Assembly: GCA_964402115.1 (NCBI GenBank)
Contig: CAYOBW010000107.1
Span: 1-22,634 of the forward strand
Length of the DNA stretch: 22,634 bases
DNA from: CAYOBW01 sp964402115
GTDB lineage: Bacteria > Verrucomicrobiota > Kiritimatiellia > UBA8416 > CAYOBW01
Reading direction: 5' to 3'
Shown piece after piece: positions 8,601-17,500 of the stretch; positions within the stretch are counted from its first letter, which is position 1; every line of letters begins with the position of its first letter. A model generated the notes under the pieces. The model was given only the letters and a program-made list of their open reading frames with translations. It did no database searches and had not been told where the DNA came from. The translations under genes and the position numbers were made by a program.

Positions 8601-9353
8601 CTACTCCCCGGTCATCGTCTCGAACCAGTGCGTCAGGAAGAACTGCTTCTCGGCCAGTTGCAGCGGTTTCGCCGGGCCGACCAGCGGGCGGAGGGCGGTC
8701 GCCATCTGCAGGGTCACGACGGTGAACAGCATCCCCCAGAAGACGAGGATGGCCATGCCACGCCGGTTGAGGAACACCGTGGCGCGGTGCAGGAGGCGGA
8801 AGGCGAGGTTGAGCGCGATGAACCAGAAGAGCAGGTGCAGGGCGCCCATGCAGGCCGCGGTGCGCGTGGACTGGCTGAAGAGCCACGCGATGGGGGCGAA
8901 GCCGACGAGCAGCACACCTGCCAGGGCGAGCATCAGGGTCAGCAGCGAAGCGGCCTGCGGCAGGGACTGCCGCCCGCCCGCGAGGCTGATCAGGATGTAC
9001 AGACTTGGCAGGCACAGCACGCCGCTGAGCAGAAGACCGGCCAGCAGTTTCAGCGGCACGGCCCAGTACTGCGCGCCGCCCGCAAACGCCCCCACGACCA
9101 GACCATAGAGCGCTACGGTTACGAGCGTGACGAGCAGCAGCGTCGCATACGTGGCGCCGCGCGCGCCCTCGATGAGTTCGAAAACGACTTGAGCGGGGCG
9201 CTTCAGCAGCGCGTCCACCGTCAGCCAGCCGCGGGCGTCGGGGTCCATGGGTCCGTATTGCGCCGCGAAGGCGCGGTCGGGCGTGTGGTTGTTGGGCGTT
9301 GGCAACGGCGGCAGCTCCGGCGGCGTGGGGGTGGCGGGGGCGTTCGTGTTCAT
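8601..9353 (-). CDS. Polytopic membrane protein of unknown function, first of a tandem paralogous pair (Yip1-like layout)
   Basis: I chose the ATG at 9353 because AAAGGAG lies 7 bases upstream on the minus strand. Longer in-frame starts run through the likely promoter region. The 250-residue protein has a Pro/Thr/Asn-rich cytosolic-type N-terminus (about 1-45), then about five or six membrane segments, including 'ATLLLVTLVTVALYGLVVGAF', 'LLAGLLLSGVLCLPSLYILISL', 'AASLLTLMLALAGVLLVGFAPIAWLF', 'LLFWFIALNLAFRLL' and 'ILVFWGMLFTVVTL'. A soluble N-terminus plus a five-helix bundle resembles Yip1-domain proteins, but I do not see a decisive motif. It shares a core with the next gene: 'AVPLKLLAGLLLSG' aligns with 'AAVKLPAMMLAVTA', and 'LPQAASLLTLML' with 'ARQAAVGILISF'. 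The two presumably form one transcript and perhaps one complex. Confidence 0.8.
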   Translation of the reverse strand: MNTNAPATPTPPELPPLPTPNNHTPDRAFAAQYGPMDPDARGWLTVDALLKRPAQVVFELIEGARGATYATLLLVTLVTVALYGLVVGAFAGGAQYWAVPLKLLAGLLLSGVLCLPSLYILISLAGGRQSLPQAASLLTLMLALAGVLLVGFAPIAWLFSQSTRTAACMGALHLLFWFIALNLAFRLLHRATVFLNRRGMAILVFWGMLFTVVTLQMATALRPLVGPAKPLQLAEKQFFLTHWFETMTGE

Positions 9354-9400
9354 GCAGGTGCTCCTTTCGGATAGGGGTTGTGTGCCTATCGCTGAAACAA

Positions 9401-9430
9401 ACAGTAGCACCAAAGCAAAGCGCTCTGCAA
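9401..9430 (-). promoter_or_regulatory. Candidate sigma-70-type promoter for the membrane-protein pair
   Basis: Read on the minus strand, TTGCAG (9430-9425) and TACTGT (9406-9401) are separated by 18 bases, in the AT-richer stretch about 50 bases before the ATG at 9353. Both hexamers are only partial matches to TTGACA/TATAAT, so this is a weak call. Confidence 0.3.
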
Positions 9431-9520
9431 GACAAAGTCTATGAATAATCGCGCCGCTGTACCCCCGGTTCGCGTTGCGGTCTCGCGGGGGAGGTCCCGC
9501 TGTGCGTCGCGCTGAGCTGA

Positions 9521-9556
9521 TCTCAAGGCCAGGCAAATATCGAAAAGACCTTGAGA
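9521..9556. repeat. Inverted repeat TCTCAAGG / CCTTGAGA overlapping a -35 box
   Basis: Perfect 8-bp arms at 9521-9528 and 9549-9556 are separated by 20 AT-richer bases and centred 28 bp apart. The right arm contains the TTGAGA proposed as the -35 element of the SUMF1-type gene. An operator bound by a dimeric regulator is the natural reading, though it could also be a long-loop RNA hairpin. Confidence 0.45.
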
Positions 9557-9579
9557 CGCCCCGTGGCCGCCCCTAGACT
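9551..9579 (+). promoter_or_regulatory. Candidate sigma-70-type promoter of the SUMF1-type gene
   Basis: TTGAGA (9551-9556), a 17-base spacer and TAGACT (9574-9579) match the -35 and -10 consensus at 5/6 and 4/6 positions with ideal spacing. Transcription would start near 9586, leaving a leader of about 100 bases before the ATG at 9686. Confidence 0.42.
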
Positions 9580-9685
9580 GCGCTTTGCCTTACCGGTGCA
9601 AACGCTGCCGTTGCGCGAAATGGGCGTCGTGCTGGTGAAGGGGTTCGTCTCCGGTCTTGCGGTGCGCCGTGGGGAGGAGGTGTTG

Positions 9686-10906
9686 ATGACAGGGATGCTA
9701 GGCGTGAGGAGCCTGCTGGCGGCTGGGGTATTGACGGCTGGTGCCGTGTTGGGCTCCGACGAGTTGACGATCAGGGCCTTCGACGAGGCCGGGGGCATGG
9801 TGTTTAGCGCGGTCAGCGGGGCGACCAACTACCGGCTGGAGACTGCCGCCACCCCCACCGGCGCCTGGGTTACGGCGGTGGGCAATGTGTCCACGACCGC
9901 GACTGCCGCGGTGACGAGCGCTGTTCCGATTCATGCCGACATCGCGTTCTACCGCGTGGTGGCACAGACCGAGCCGACGTCGTTCGACTGGCAGAGCCTC
10001 TACGCCGTCATTGACCTCTCCCCAGGGCCAGCGGCGACGCATTATCGTTTGAGTTCCCTGCGGAGTGTGCCGGTCGGCGGCTGGACGGACGCATATAGGA
10101 CCGAGAAGCTGGTCCTGCGGCGTGTTGCGGCAGGGGCTTTCACGATGGGCAGCCCGGTTGGCGAGTTGGGACGATACATGACCGAGACGCTGCACGCCGT
10201 GACGCTGACCAAGGCCTTGTACGTCGGGGTTTTCGAGGTGACACAGCGGCAATGGGAGTTGGTGATGGGCACGCGGCCGAGTTACTTCACGAACGGCACG
10301 TACTACGCGACGCGTCCGGTCGAGTGCGTGAGTTACTATGACATCCGGGAGAACCCGGCCAACACAGACGACGCGGCGGTCAACTGGCCCGCGAACGCGG
10401 CGGTCAATGCGAATTCGTTCATGGGTCGATTAAGGGCGCGGACGGGATTCGCGACATGGGATTTGCCGACCGAGGCTCAGTGGGAGTACGCCTGCCGGGC
10501 GGCAACGACAACGGCGTTGAACAGCGGGAAGAACCTGACGGGGAGTTTCGCATGCACGAACGTGGCCGCGGTGGCGCGGTACTGGTACAACGGCGGGAGC
10601 AATGCCGCACCAGCGTGTGCGACGCCCGCGGGCACAGCCGCCGCGGGGGCGAGTCCGCCGAACGCCTGGGGATTGCACGACATGCACGGCAACTTGTGGG
10701 AGTGGTGCCGGGACTGGTATATGCTGCAGCTCCCCGGGACCGCGCAGGTGGATCCCGCAGGGGGCGCGTCAGGATCCGTGCGCACCCGCCGGGGCGGGAG
10801 TTGGACGAACCACGCCAGCTATTGCCGGTCGGCGTATCGTGACAGCGACCGTCCCAACGTCCGGAAGGGCACCATCGGCTTCCGCGTCGTCGGAACCGAG
10901 CCATAG
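9686..10906 (+). CDS. Exported SUMF1/formylglycine-generating-enzyme-fold protein, non-canonical active site
   Basis: The ATG at 9686 is chosen because GGAGGAGG (9673-9680) lies 5 bases upstream and the product opens with a signal peptide (MTGMLGVRSLLAAGVLTAGAVLG). Residues about 25-95 form a small beta-rich module ('GAWVTAVGNVS...FYRVVAQTE'). The SUMF1 domain covers about 143-404: 'AGAFTMGSP' (Met154), 'LPTEAQWEYACRA', 'GLHDMHGNLWEWCRDW', 'RRGGSW' and 'GTIGFRVV'. True FGE uses two cysteines in a 'CxxSYC' segment to convert a sulfatase Cys or Ser. Here that segment reads 'NHASYC', so the first Cys is Asn and only Cys380 remains. With no sulfatase gene in view, sulfatase activation is unlikely. 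A binding or other modifying role is more plausible, as for many SUMF1 proteins of the PVC group. Confidence 0.87.
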   Translation: MTGMLGVRSLLAAGVLTAGAVLGSDELTIRAFDEAGGMVFSAVSGATNYRLETAATPTGAWVTAVGNVSTTATAAVTSAVPIHADIAFYRVVAQTEPTSFDWQSLYAVIDLSPGPAATHYRLSSLRSVPVGGWTDAYRTEKLVLRRVAAGAFTMGSPVGELGRYMTETLHAVTLTKALYVGVFEVTQRQWELVMGTRPSYFTNGTYYATRPVECVSYYDIRENPANTDDAAVNWPANAAVNANSFMGRLRARTGFATWDLPTEAQWEYACRAATTTALNSGKNLTGSFACTNVAAVARYWYNGGSNAAPACATPAGTAAAGASPPNAWGLHDMHGNLWEWCRDWYMLQLPGTAQVDPAGGASGSVRTRRGGSWTNHASYCRSAYRDSDRPNVRKGTIGFRVVGTEP

Positions 10907-11120
10907 GCTGCGGGGTGTGCGGCCGCGCATGCGGAAGGATTGCGGGAGTGTGTGGACGTTGGCGTGGAGACGGCGGGAGGACTCCACCTACTGGGTTGAG
11001 AACGACCGCAGAGCCGCCAGTGGTGAGTTGGTAGTAGACTTCCCATCCGATGGGCTTGAGTAGCGGACGGCGCATGCGTGCTCACTCCTTACGGCGGTCG
11101 TGCTTCTGGCCCTACCTTCG

Positions 11121-11170
11121 TAGAATGTCACGTGTCACCAACACCCAACACGGAATGTCGAATGATGAAG
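11121..11170. repeat. ACACC / GAATGTC-rich tract, possible dispersed-repeat fragment
   Basis: GAATGTC occurs at 11123-11129 and again at 11153-11159, 30 bases apart. Between them lie CACCAACACCCAACACG and, after the second copy, GAATGATGAAG. The word usage (ACACC, AACAC, GAATG, GATGAA) differs from the GC-rich surroundings. It resembles intergenic repeat tracts I recall from PVC-group genomes, a resemblance I cannot check here. Confidence 0.35.
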
Positions 11171-11220
11171 TGCGGCGGTAAAACCGATTTCGGCCCCACG
11201 GGCGGGCCGGCAGTGCGCAG

Positions 11221-11270
11221 GGACGGCGCGGGAGCGCCGTCCAACGTAGGACGGTCCTCCCGGGCCGTCC
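11221..11270. repeat. REP-like doublet: two hairpins in inverted orientation
   Basis: Hairpin A (11221-11242) is GGACGGCGC, loop GGGA, GCGCCGTCC: a perfect 9-bp stem. Hairpin B (11249-11270) is GGACGGTCC, loop TCCC, GGGCCGTCC: a 9-bp stem with one G-T pair. The six-base spacer is AACGTA. B has the same outer stem (GGACGG/CCGTCC) and spacing as A with a complementary loop, so B is close to a reverse-complement copy of A. This is the arrangement of a bacterial interspersed mosaic (REP) element. There is no U-tract, so it is not a standard terminator. Confidence 0.6.
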
Positions 11271-11279
11271 CGGCAAGCG

Positions 11280-11415
11280 CGTAGAGACCGGCGGCAGTCT
11301 CGTCATGCTATCTCTACGGAACCTCGCGCGCAGACGGGGGCGCTGAAGGCGGGACTCCAAACGTCGTAAACGCGCTGGAAACCCGTTTATAGTACCGGCT
11401 TCAGCGGCCGGTCTC
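11280..11415 (+). repeat. Competing inverted repeats upstream of the lamin-tail/CotH gene
   Basis: Four pairings share sequence and exclude one another. CGTAGAGA (11280-11287) pairs with TCTCTACG (11311-11318). GAGAC (11284-11288) pairs with GTCTC (11297-11301). GAGACCGGC (11284-11292) pairs with GCCGGTCTC (11407-11415). ACCGGC (11394-11399) pairs with GCCGGT (11407-11412). All arms are perfect. Whether they act in RNA or DNA depends on where transcription starts. Confidence 0.42.
11388..11393 (+). promoter_or_regulatory. Candidate -10 element of the lamin-tail/CotH gene
   Basis: TATAGT matches TATAAT at 5 of 6 positions inside a locally AT-rich stretch, about 120 bases before the GTG start. 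No good -35 hexamer sits 16-18 bases upstream, so the call is tentative. An alternative pair, TTGACC (11469) with TATGGG (11491), would leave almost no leader. Confidence 0.25.
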
Positions 11416-11513
11416 AGATGCCTGCCTGTGGCCATGATGAGAACTGCTTGCGTGTAAGGCATAGCGCTTTGACCAGGAGATGGCGTATGCTATGGGTAAG
11501 AGGGAGAGGAACT

Positions 11514-14500
11514 GTGCGCATACGGAACATGCTGTTGGTGGTGTGCGGTCTCGCTGCCGTGACTGGCCAGGCGGGAAACGTGCCCGAGGATTTCGAGCGG
11601 TGGTCGGTAACCACCGCATTCGGAACCTTCACGAACAGCGTCGGCTGGGTGCTGCACGACGGCTGCGTACGACCGCACATCGCCCGCCTCTGGACGGTGA
11701 ATCCGCACGGCGGCGCGCTCATGGGCGGCTTGCGTGAGGGCGCCCTGAGCGGCGACAGCTGGTTGCGCGCCCCCTACCTGGGGCTGGCGCCTACGAGCAT
11801 GACGTTCTGGGCGCATAACGTGCTCACGAACCGGCCCGCTGCCGTGGCCGTGCAGATCTCCACCGACAGCCGGACGTGGCGCACCGCCGCGACGGTGACG
11901 AATACGGCGTTGGCCTGGACCCTCCATCGCGTGGCCCTGTCGGATCCGACCGCCGCGTGGGTCAGGCTCTTCAAGCTGCCACAACCGGCCAACAGCCCCG
12001 CGCTGGCGCTGGACGATGTCGAGGTCTGCTACCCGAGCGCCCTCGATTTGAGCGAACCCGTGCTGATTCCCGGCGCCCCGACGTCGACCGACGCCATCGC
12101 AGTGACCGCGCGCGCCGTTCCGGCCGGCGGGGTGAGCAACGTGGCGCTGACCTGTCACTTCCGGTTCGGCACGACGGGCTCCTTTCACGCCGTGCCCATG
12201 GCGCCCGCCGGCGACTACACCTACCGGACCACCGACGGCCTGCCGCGCGGGCACACGGGCACGCTGCAGGTCTATGTGTCGGCCACGCACAGCGCGGGGC
12301 CGCCGCAGCCCGTCTACGCGCCTGGGGGCGGCGCCGACGCGCCTGTGCAGACGACCATTGCCGGCGCCGGGGAGACAGTGTCCGCCCGGCAGTTCATCGC
12401 CTCAAGCAAGGCCACCTGGCTGATCTTTTCCGAGATCATGTACCATCCCGCTGCGCGCGCGGACGGGAAGAACCTGGAGTATGTCGAGCTTTACAATACC
12501 GAGCCGCTGCCGCACGACCTGGGCGGTTACCGGCTGGCTGGGGATATCGGCTACACCTTCCCGGCCGGCTCTGCGATAGCCGCCCGGGGCTACGTGGTGG
12601 TGGCCGCGGATCCGGCCGCCGTGGAAGCGGCGTACGGGCTGGCCGGGGTCTGCGGTCCGTACACGAACGCGCTGCCGAACGCAGGCGGTACGGTGCGGTT
12701 GCGCAACCCGCAGGATGCGCTTTTCCTGGAGGTCACATACAGTGACAGTCCGCCCTGGCCGGTGGCGGCGGACGGGGCCGGGCACGCGCTGGCGCTTTCC
12801 CGGCCGGACTACGGGGAGGGCGACTGCCGGGCTTGGGCGGCGGGCGGGCTGAAGGGTGGCACCCCGGGTTTTGCCGAGCCGACATACGGGGACGGCCTGG
12901 GCAGCGTCCGAATCAACGAGTGGCTGGCGCACACCGACCCGCCGCAGGTGGACGGCTTCGAGCTGTACAACGCCGGCACACAGGCGGTGGACATCGGCGG
13001 GTGCTGGCTGAGCGATGACGCGAGCACGAACCGTTACCGCGTGCCGCCGCGCACGCTGCTGCCGGCCGACGGGTACCTGTGGCTGAACCAGGATGTGGTG
13101 GGCTTCAACCTGAGCATGTCAGGGGACGAGGTCTTCCTGACGAGTTCCAACGGGGCGCGGGTGGTGGATGCGGTGCGTTTCGGCGCGCAGCGCAACGGCC
13201 AGTCGAGCGGACGCTGCCCCGACGGGAGCGACGACCTCCGCCCGCTGGCGACCTTTACTCCGGGCGCGGCCAATGGGCCGGAGCGGCGCGACAGCGTGGT
13301 GATCAACGAGCTGATGTATCATCCGATCAGCGGCGTTGACGCCGACGAGTACATCGAGCTGCACAACCGCGGCGCCGCGCCGGTGAACCTGACGGATTGG
13401 GCGCTGGTGGACGGCGTGAACTACACCTTTCCGACGGGCACGACGATCGCCGCCGGCGGCTACCTGGTGGTGGCGAAGGATGCCGCACGGTTGCTGCGCG
13501 CGCATCCCGGCCTTGCGGCCGCGATCGTGCTCGGCGACTACAGCGGGTCGCTGTCAGACCGCGGCGAGCGGGTCGAACTGGCGCGCCCGGACGATCCCGC
13601 GCTGCCCGGGCAGGACTTCGTCACCGTGGACGAGGTGACGTACAACGACGGCTGGGGGCAGTGGTCCGACGGCGGCGGGAGCAGCCTGGAACTGGTGGAC
13701 CCGCGCAGCGACAACGACTGGGGGATGAACTGGGCCGGCAGCGACGAGACGGCCAAGGCGGCGTGGACGATCGTCGACGGACTGGATACGGTCGACAGCG
13801 TGATTGTGGACTCGCGCAACGAACTGCGGGTCTACATGCTCGATGCGGGCGAGTGCCTGCTGGACGACGTCGAGGTGACCACCGTCAACGGCACGACGCA
13901 CCTGTCGGACGGCTTCGAGGGCGGCCAGGGGGCCTGGACGTTCACGGGGACGCACATCCGTTCGGCTATTACGAACGGGGTCGGCTATGGCGGGAGCCGG
14001 TGCGTGCTCATCCGGGCGAGCGACCGGGGCGAGAATGGCAGCGAGCGCAGTGATGCGGGGTGGGTCGATGCGTTTTGGAACCGCGTGACCGGGTTGCTGA
14101 TCACGGAGCCGGCGATCGGCGCCACGGTGCGCTTCCGGGCCAAGGTGCGGTGGCGGGCGGGGTGGCCGCACATGGTCCTCGGCCTGCGCGGGTACTTTGC
14201 CGAGGCGCCGGTCAGGCTGACGGTTCCGACCGATCTTGGCACCCCGGGGGCCGCCAACAGCCGGCGCCAGGCGAACCTCGGCCCTGCGCTCGCGGAGGTC
14301 GGGCACGCCCCGGTGCTGCCGGCGGCCGGCCAGGCCGTGCGGGTCACCTGCCGCGCGGACGATCCCGACGGCGTGACGGCGGTGACCCTGCGCTACCGCG
14401 TGGACCCGGCGACAACGCTGACGGACGCGGCGATGAACGACGCCGGGGCGGGCGCCGACGTGCTGCCGGGCGATGGCGTCTACAGCGCGTGGCTGCCCGC

Positions 14501-17500
14501 GCAGGCCGCCGACACGCTCGTCGCCTTCAGGATCTCCGCGCGGGACGGGGCCGCCGCGCCGGCGTCGAGCCAGTTCCCGCAGGCGGCGCCGGCCGGGGGG
14601 GCGCCGGACCTTGAAGCGGTCGTGCGTTTCGGCGATCCGGCGCCGAACGATGTGTTCGATGTCTATCGGCTGTGGCTCACTTCCGCAAGCGTAACCCGCT
14701 GGACCTCGCTGCAGGCGGGCAACAGCAAGTACAGCAATGAGCCGATCGACCTGACGCTGGTCTGCGGCGGTTTCCGCGCGATCTACAACGCGGGCGGTCG
14801 CTGGCGCGGTCTGTGGCGGGGCTACAGCAGTCCTGTCGCGGCGGGGGGCGGGGGCGGGGCGTTCTCGCTGCTCGTGCCGGGCGAGAACCCCGTGCGCGGC
14901 GATAAAGAGGTGAAGCTGGACATGTGCGGGCAGAGCGACACCGATACGAGCAGCCTGCGCGAGTACTACAGCTACTGGCTCGTGCGGCAGATGGGGTGCG
15001 CCGGACCCCATGTGCGGCAGGTGCGGGTCTATGCCAATGGGACCTCGCGCGACGTCATGACGGACATGCTGACCCCGACCCTGGACATGTGCGAACGGTG
15101 GTACGCCGACCCCGATCCGCAGGTCTACAAGGACGTGGGCTGGACGGGCGATCCGTTTGCCGTCTACATGAACGGACTCGGCGAGAAGAAGCTCGCCCGC
15201 TACCGGTGGAACTTGCGCAAGCGCAAGGCCAGCGTGCCGAACGACGACTACGCCACGCAGCTTGGCCTCGTGGACGCCTTCGCCACCACGGACAACGCCG
15301 CGTACGATGCCCGCGTGGGCGCCCTGCTCGATGCGCGCGGGTGGGTCAATTACTTCGCGCTCAGCGGCGTTTTGGAGGCTTGGGATCACTACGGGTACCA
15401 GTGGTCCCACAACATGCTGGTGTACATCCCGCGTGAGCAGCGGTCGCATATGTTCCTCTACGACATGGATCACTGCATAGCTGGCGGCACGACGGGCGGC
15501 CTGTTTCCGGGCTGGACCGTGCCGACGCGATTGTACGAACGGCCGGTGTTCCGGCGGGCGTACTGGGCGTTCCTGAAGGAGTTGTGCGCCGGGCCGCTGA
15601 CGGCGGCGCGCACCGACGCGGTGCTGAACGACTGGCAGGCCGTCTACGTGGCGACGGGGATTCCCTGCGACAAGAACGAGGTCGCGGCCATGAAGAGCTG
15701 GTTGGCGGCGCGGCGCGCCTTCGTGGAGGGCCAGCTTGCGACCGTGGCGACGACCTTCGCGGTGACCAGCAACGGCGGCAACAACTTCACGACAGACGCG
15801 GCCAGCGTGGTCCTGAGCGGGACGGCGCCGGTGGACGTGACGACGATTGCCGTGAACGGCCGCCCGCATCCCGTGACGTTCACGTCCGAGACGCAGTGGC
15901 AGCTCCGGACGAGTCTGGCGCCCGGCGCCAGCCTGCTGCAGGTGACCGGCACCGACTGGCGGGGCGCGGCGGTGGTTGGCGCGACCGACGCCCTTACCGT
16001 CACCACCACGGCGGGCGTCGCCCCCGCGCCCGTTGGCCAGGTTGTGATCAGCGAGATCATGTACCACGCCGCCGCCACGGCCGGCGACTACGTGGAGTTG
16101 CACAACCGGAGTGCGACGCAGACCTATGACCTGGGCGGCTGGCGGCTGGACGGCGTGGATTTTACCTTCCCGTACGGGACCTTCCTGGCGCCCGGCGGGT
16201 ACGTGGTCGCGGCGGAGAACGTGACGGCCTACCAATACGCGTACGGGAATGCGGAGGCGGTGGCGGGCGCCTACGCCGGCTCGCTCGACGACGGCGGCGA
16301 GACCCTGCGGCTGCTGCAGCCGGTCGGGACGAATACGGTCGTGATCGACGAACTGCGCTACGACGACGATCCTCCGTGGCCCGGGGGGGCGGACGGCACC
16401 GGGGCCGCGCTGCAGCTCGTGGACGCGAGCCAGGACAACCGTCACGTCGGCAACTGGGAGGTGGTCAGCCTGACGCCCGGATGGCATTTCGCCAGCTGCG
16501 CGCTGACCGCGGGCGTGAGTGTGGCCGGGGCGCAGGTGCAGCTCTATCTCGGCGGCGCCGGGCAGGTGGCCGTGGATGACGTGTATCTCGTGCAGGGGAC
16601 GGTGCCAACCGTTGGCGTCAACCGCGTGACCAACGGTGGATTCGAAAGCGGTCTGACCCCGTGGACGGCCTATGGCAACCACAGCGGCAGCGTCGTGACG
16701 CAGGGTGTGGCGCACAGCGGCAACAGCAGCTTGGTGATCGTCGCCACGGGGGCGGGCGGGGGAGGGCGGCCGCCCACGCAGTACGCGGTCCTGCAGAACG
16801 TTACGCTGCAGGCCGCGGCGGTCTACACGCTGAGCTTCTGGTACCTGCCGGGCAGCACGACGAACGATCTCAGGGCCGTCGTGACGAAGACATCGGGCAA
16901 CTCGACCGTGGGCTTGCGCTGGGCTGCGAGCGGTTATCGATCTCCCGGCGCGCTCAATACGACGGCGGCGGTGCTGCCCCCACTGGCGGACGTGTGGCTG
17001 AACGAGCTGCAGACGCTGAACCGCGACTACCGGGCGGATGGATACGGGGACTTCGACCCGTGGCTGGAAGTGTACAACGCCGGCGCCGGCGTCCGGAGCC
17101 TGGACGGACTGTACCTGACGGACAGCTTCACGAACCTGACGCGCTGGGCGTTCCCCGGCGGCGCGCAGTTGGGCGCGGGCGGGTGCGGCGTCGTCTGGGC
17201 GGATGCCGAGGGGTGGGAGACGCAGGGGACGGCGTGGCACGCGGGTTTCCGGCTGAATCCGACCGGCGGCGTGCTGGCCGTGGTGCAGGCGGCGGGCGGT
17301 TCGGCGCGCGTGCTGGACTACGTCACGTACGGCGTCGTACCCACGAACGCGGCGTACGGGCGGATTCCCGATGGCAGCGGGCCGTGGCGGGTGCTGCACT
17401 ATCCGACAGCGGGTGTGACGAACAACGGCGGCTCCCTGGCGCGCCAGTTGTGGCTGAACGAATTCATGGCCGACAACGCGTCGGTGGTGCGCGACCCGGC

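Larger units (their letters stand above)
9354..9685. other. Divergent intergenic control region
   Basis: These 332 bases separate the minus-strand membrane-protein pair from the plus-strand SUMF1-type gene. They hold candidate promoters for both sides, an 8-bp-arm inverted repeat at 9521-9556, and a small GC hairpin (GCGGG 9485-9489 with CCCGC 9496-9500). The part at 9391-9460 is visibly more AT-rich than its surroundings, as expected of a promoter. The frame upstream of 9686 is open back to 9551, but its residues look like leader sequence, not protein. Confidence 0.6.
10907..11513. other. 607-bp non-coding region with structured repeats
   Basis: No convincing gene lies here on either strand. 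From left to right it holds small GC hairpins just after the SUMF1-type stop (CCGC/GCGG around 10923-10934), a stem CCCAT/ATGGG (11042-11054), the octamer CGCATGCG twice (10926 and 11071), an ACACC/GAATGTC-rich tract (11121-11170), a hairpin CGGCCC/GGGCCG (11191-11209), the paired hairpins at 11221-11270, the competing inverted repeats at 11280-11415, and the probable promoter and ribosome-binding site of the large downstream gene. Confidence 0.6.

Noticed and set aside
7438..9108. A long plus-strand frame across the end of the GH2 fusion and the membrane-protein pair
   Set aside because: The product is Gly/Arg/Gln-rich without recognizable motifs. The minus strand encodes well-formed membrane helices with proper ribosome-binding sites.
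8593..9435. N-terminal extension of the 7861-8592 minus-strand gene
   Set aside because: It would overlap the whole upstream membrane-protein gene in another frame and encodes Arg/His/Pro-rich sequence. The ATG at 8592 fits the stop-start spacing.
9551..9685. Longer start for the SUMF1-type protein
   Set aside because: It would read through the promoter candidate. The internal ATG at 9686 has a strong GGAGGAGG and a clean signal peptide.
9686..10906. Calling this a sulfatase-activating formylglycine-generating enzyme
   Set aside because: The first catalytic cysteine is replaced by Asn and no sulfatase gene is present in the window.
11078..11284. A 68-codon plus-strand frame in the non-coding region
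   Set aside because: It is a translation of the repeat tract and hairpins, with no ribosome-binding site and no protein-like pattern.
11418..11513. Longer start for the lamin-tail/CotH protein
   Set aside because: The extra residues are Arg/His/Cys-rich and would bury the signal peptide. The GTG at 11514 has a well-spaced ribosome-binding site.
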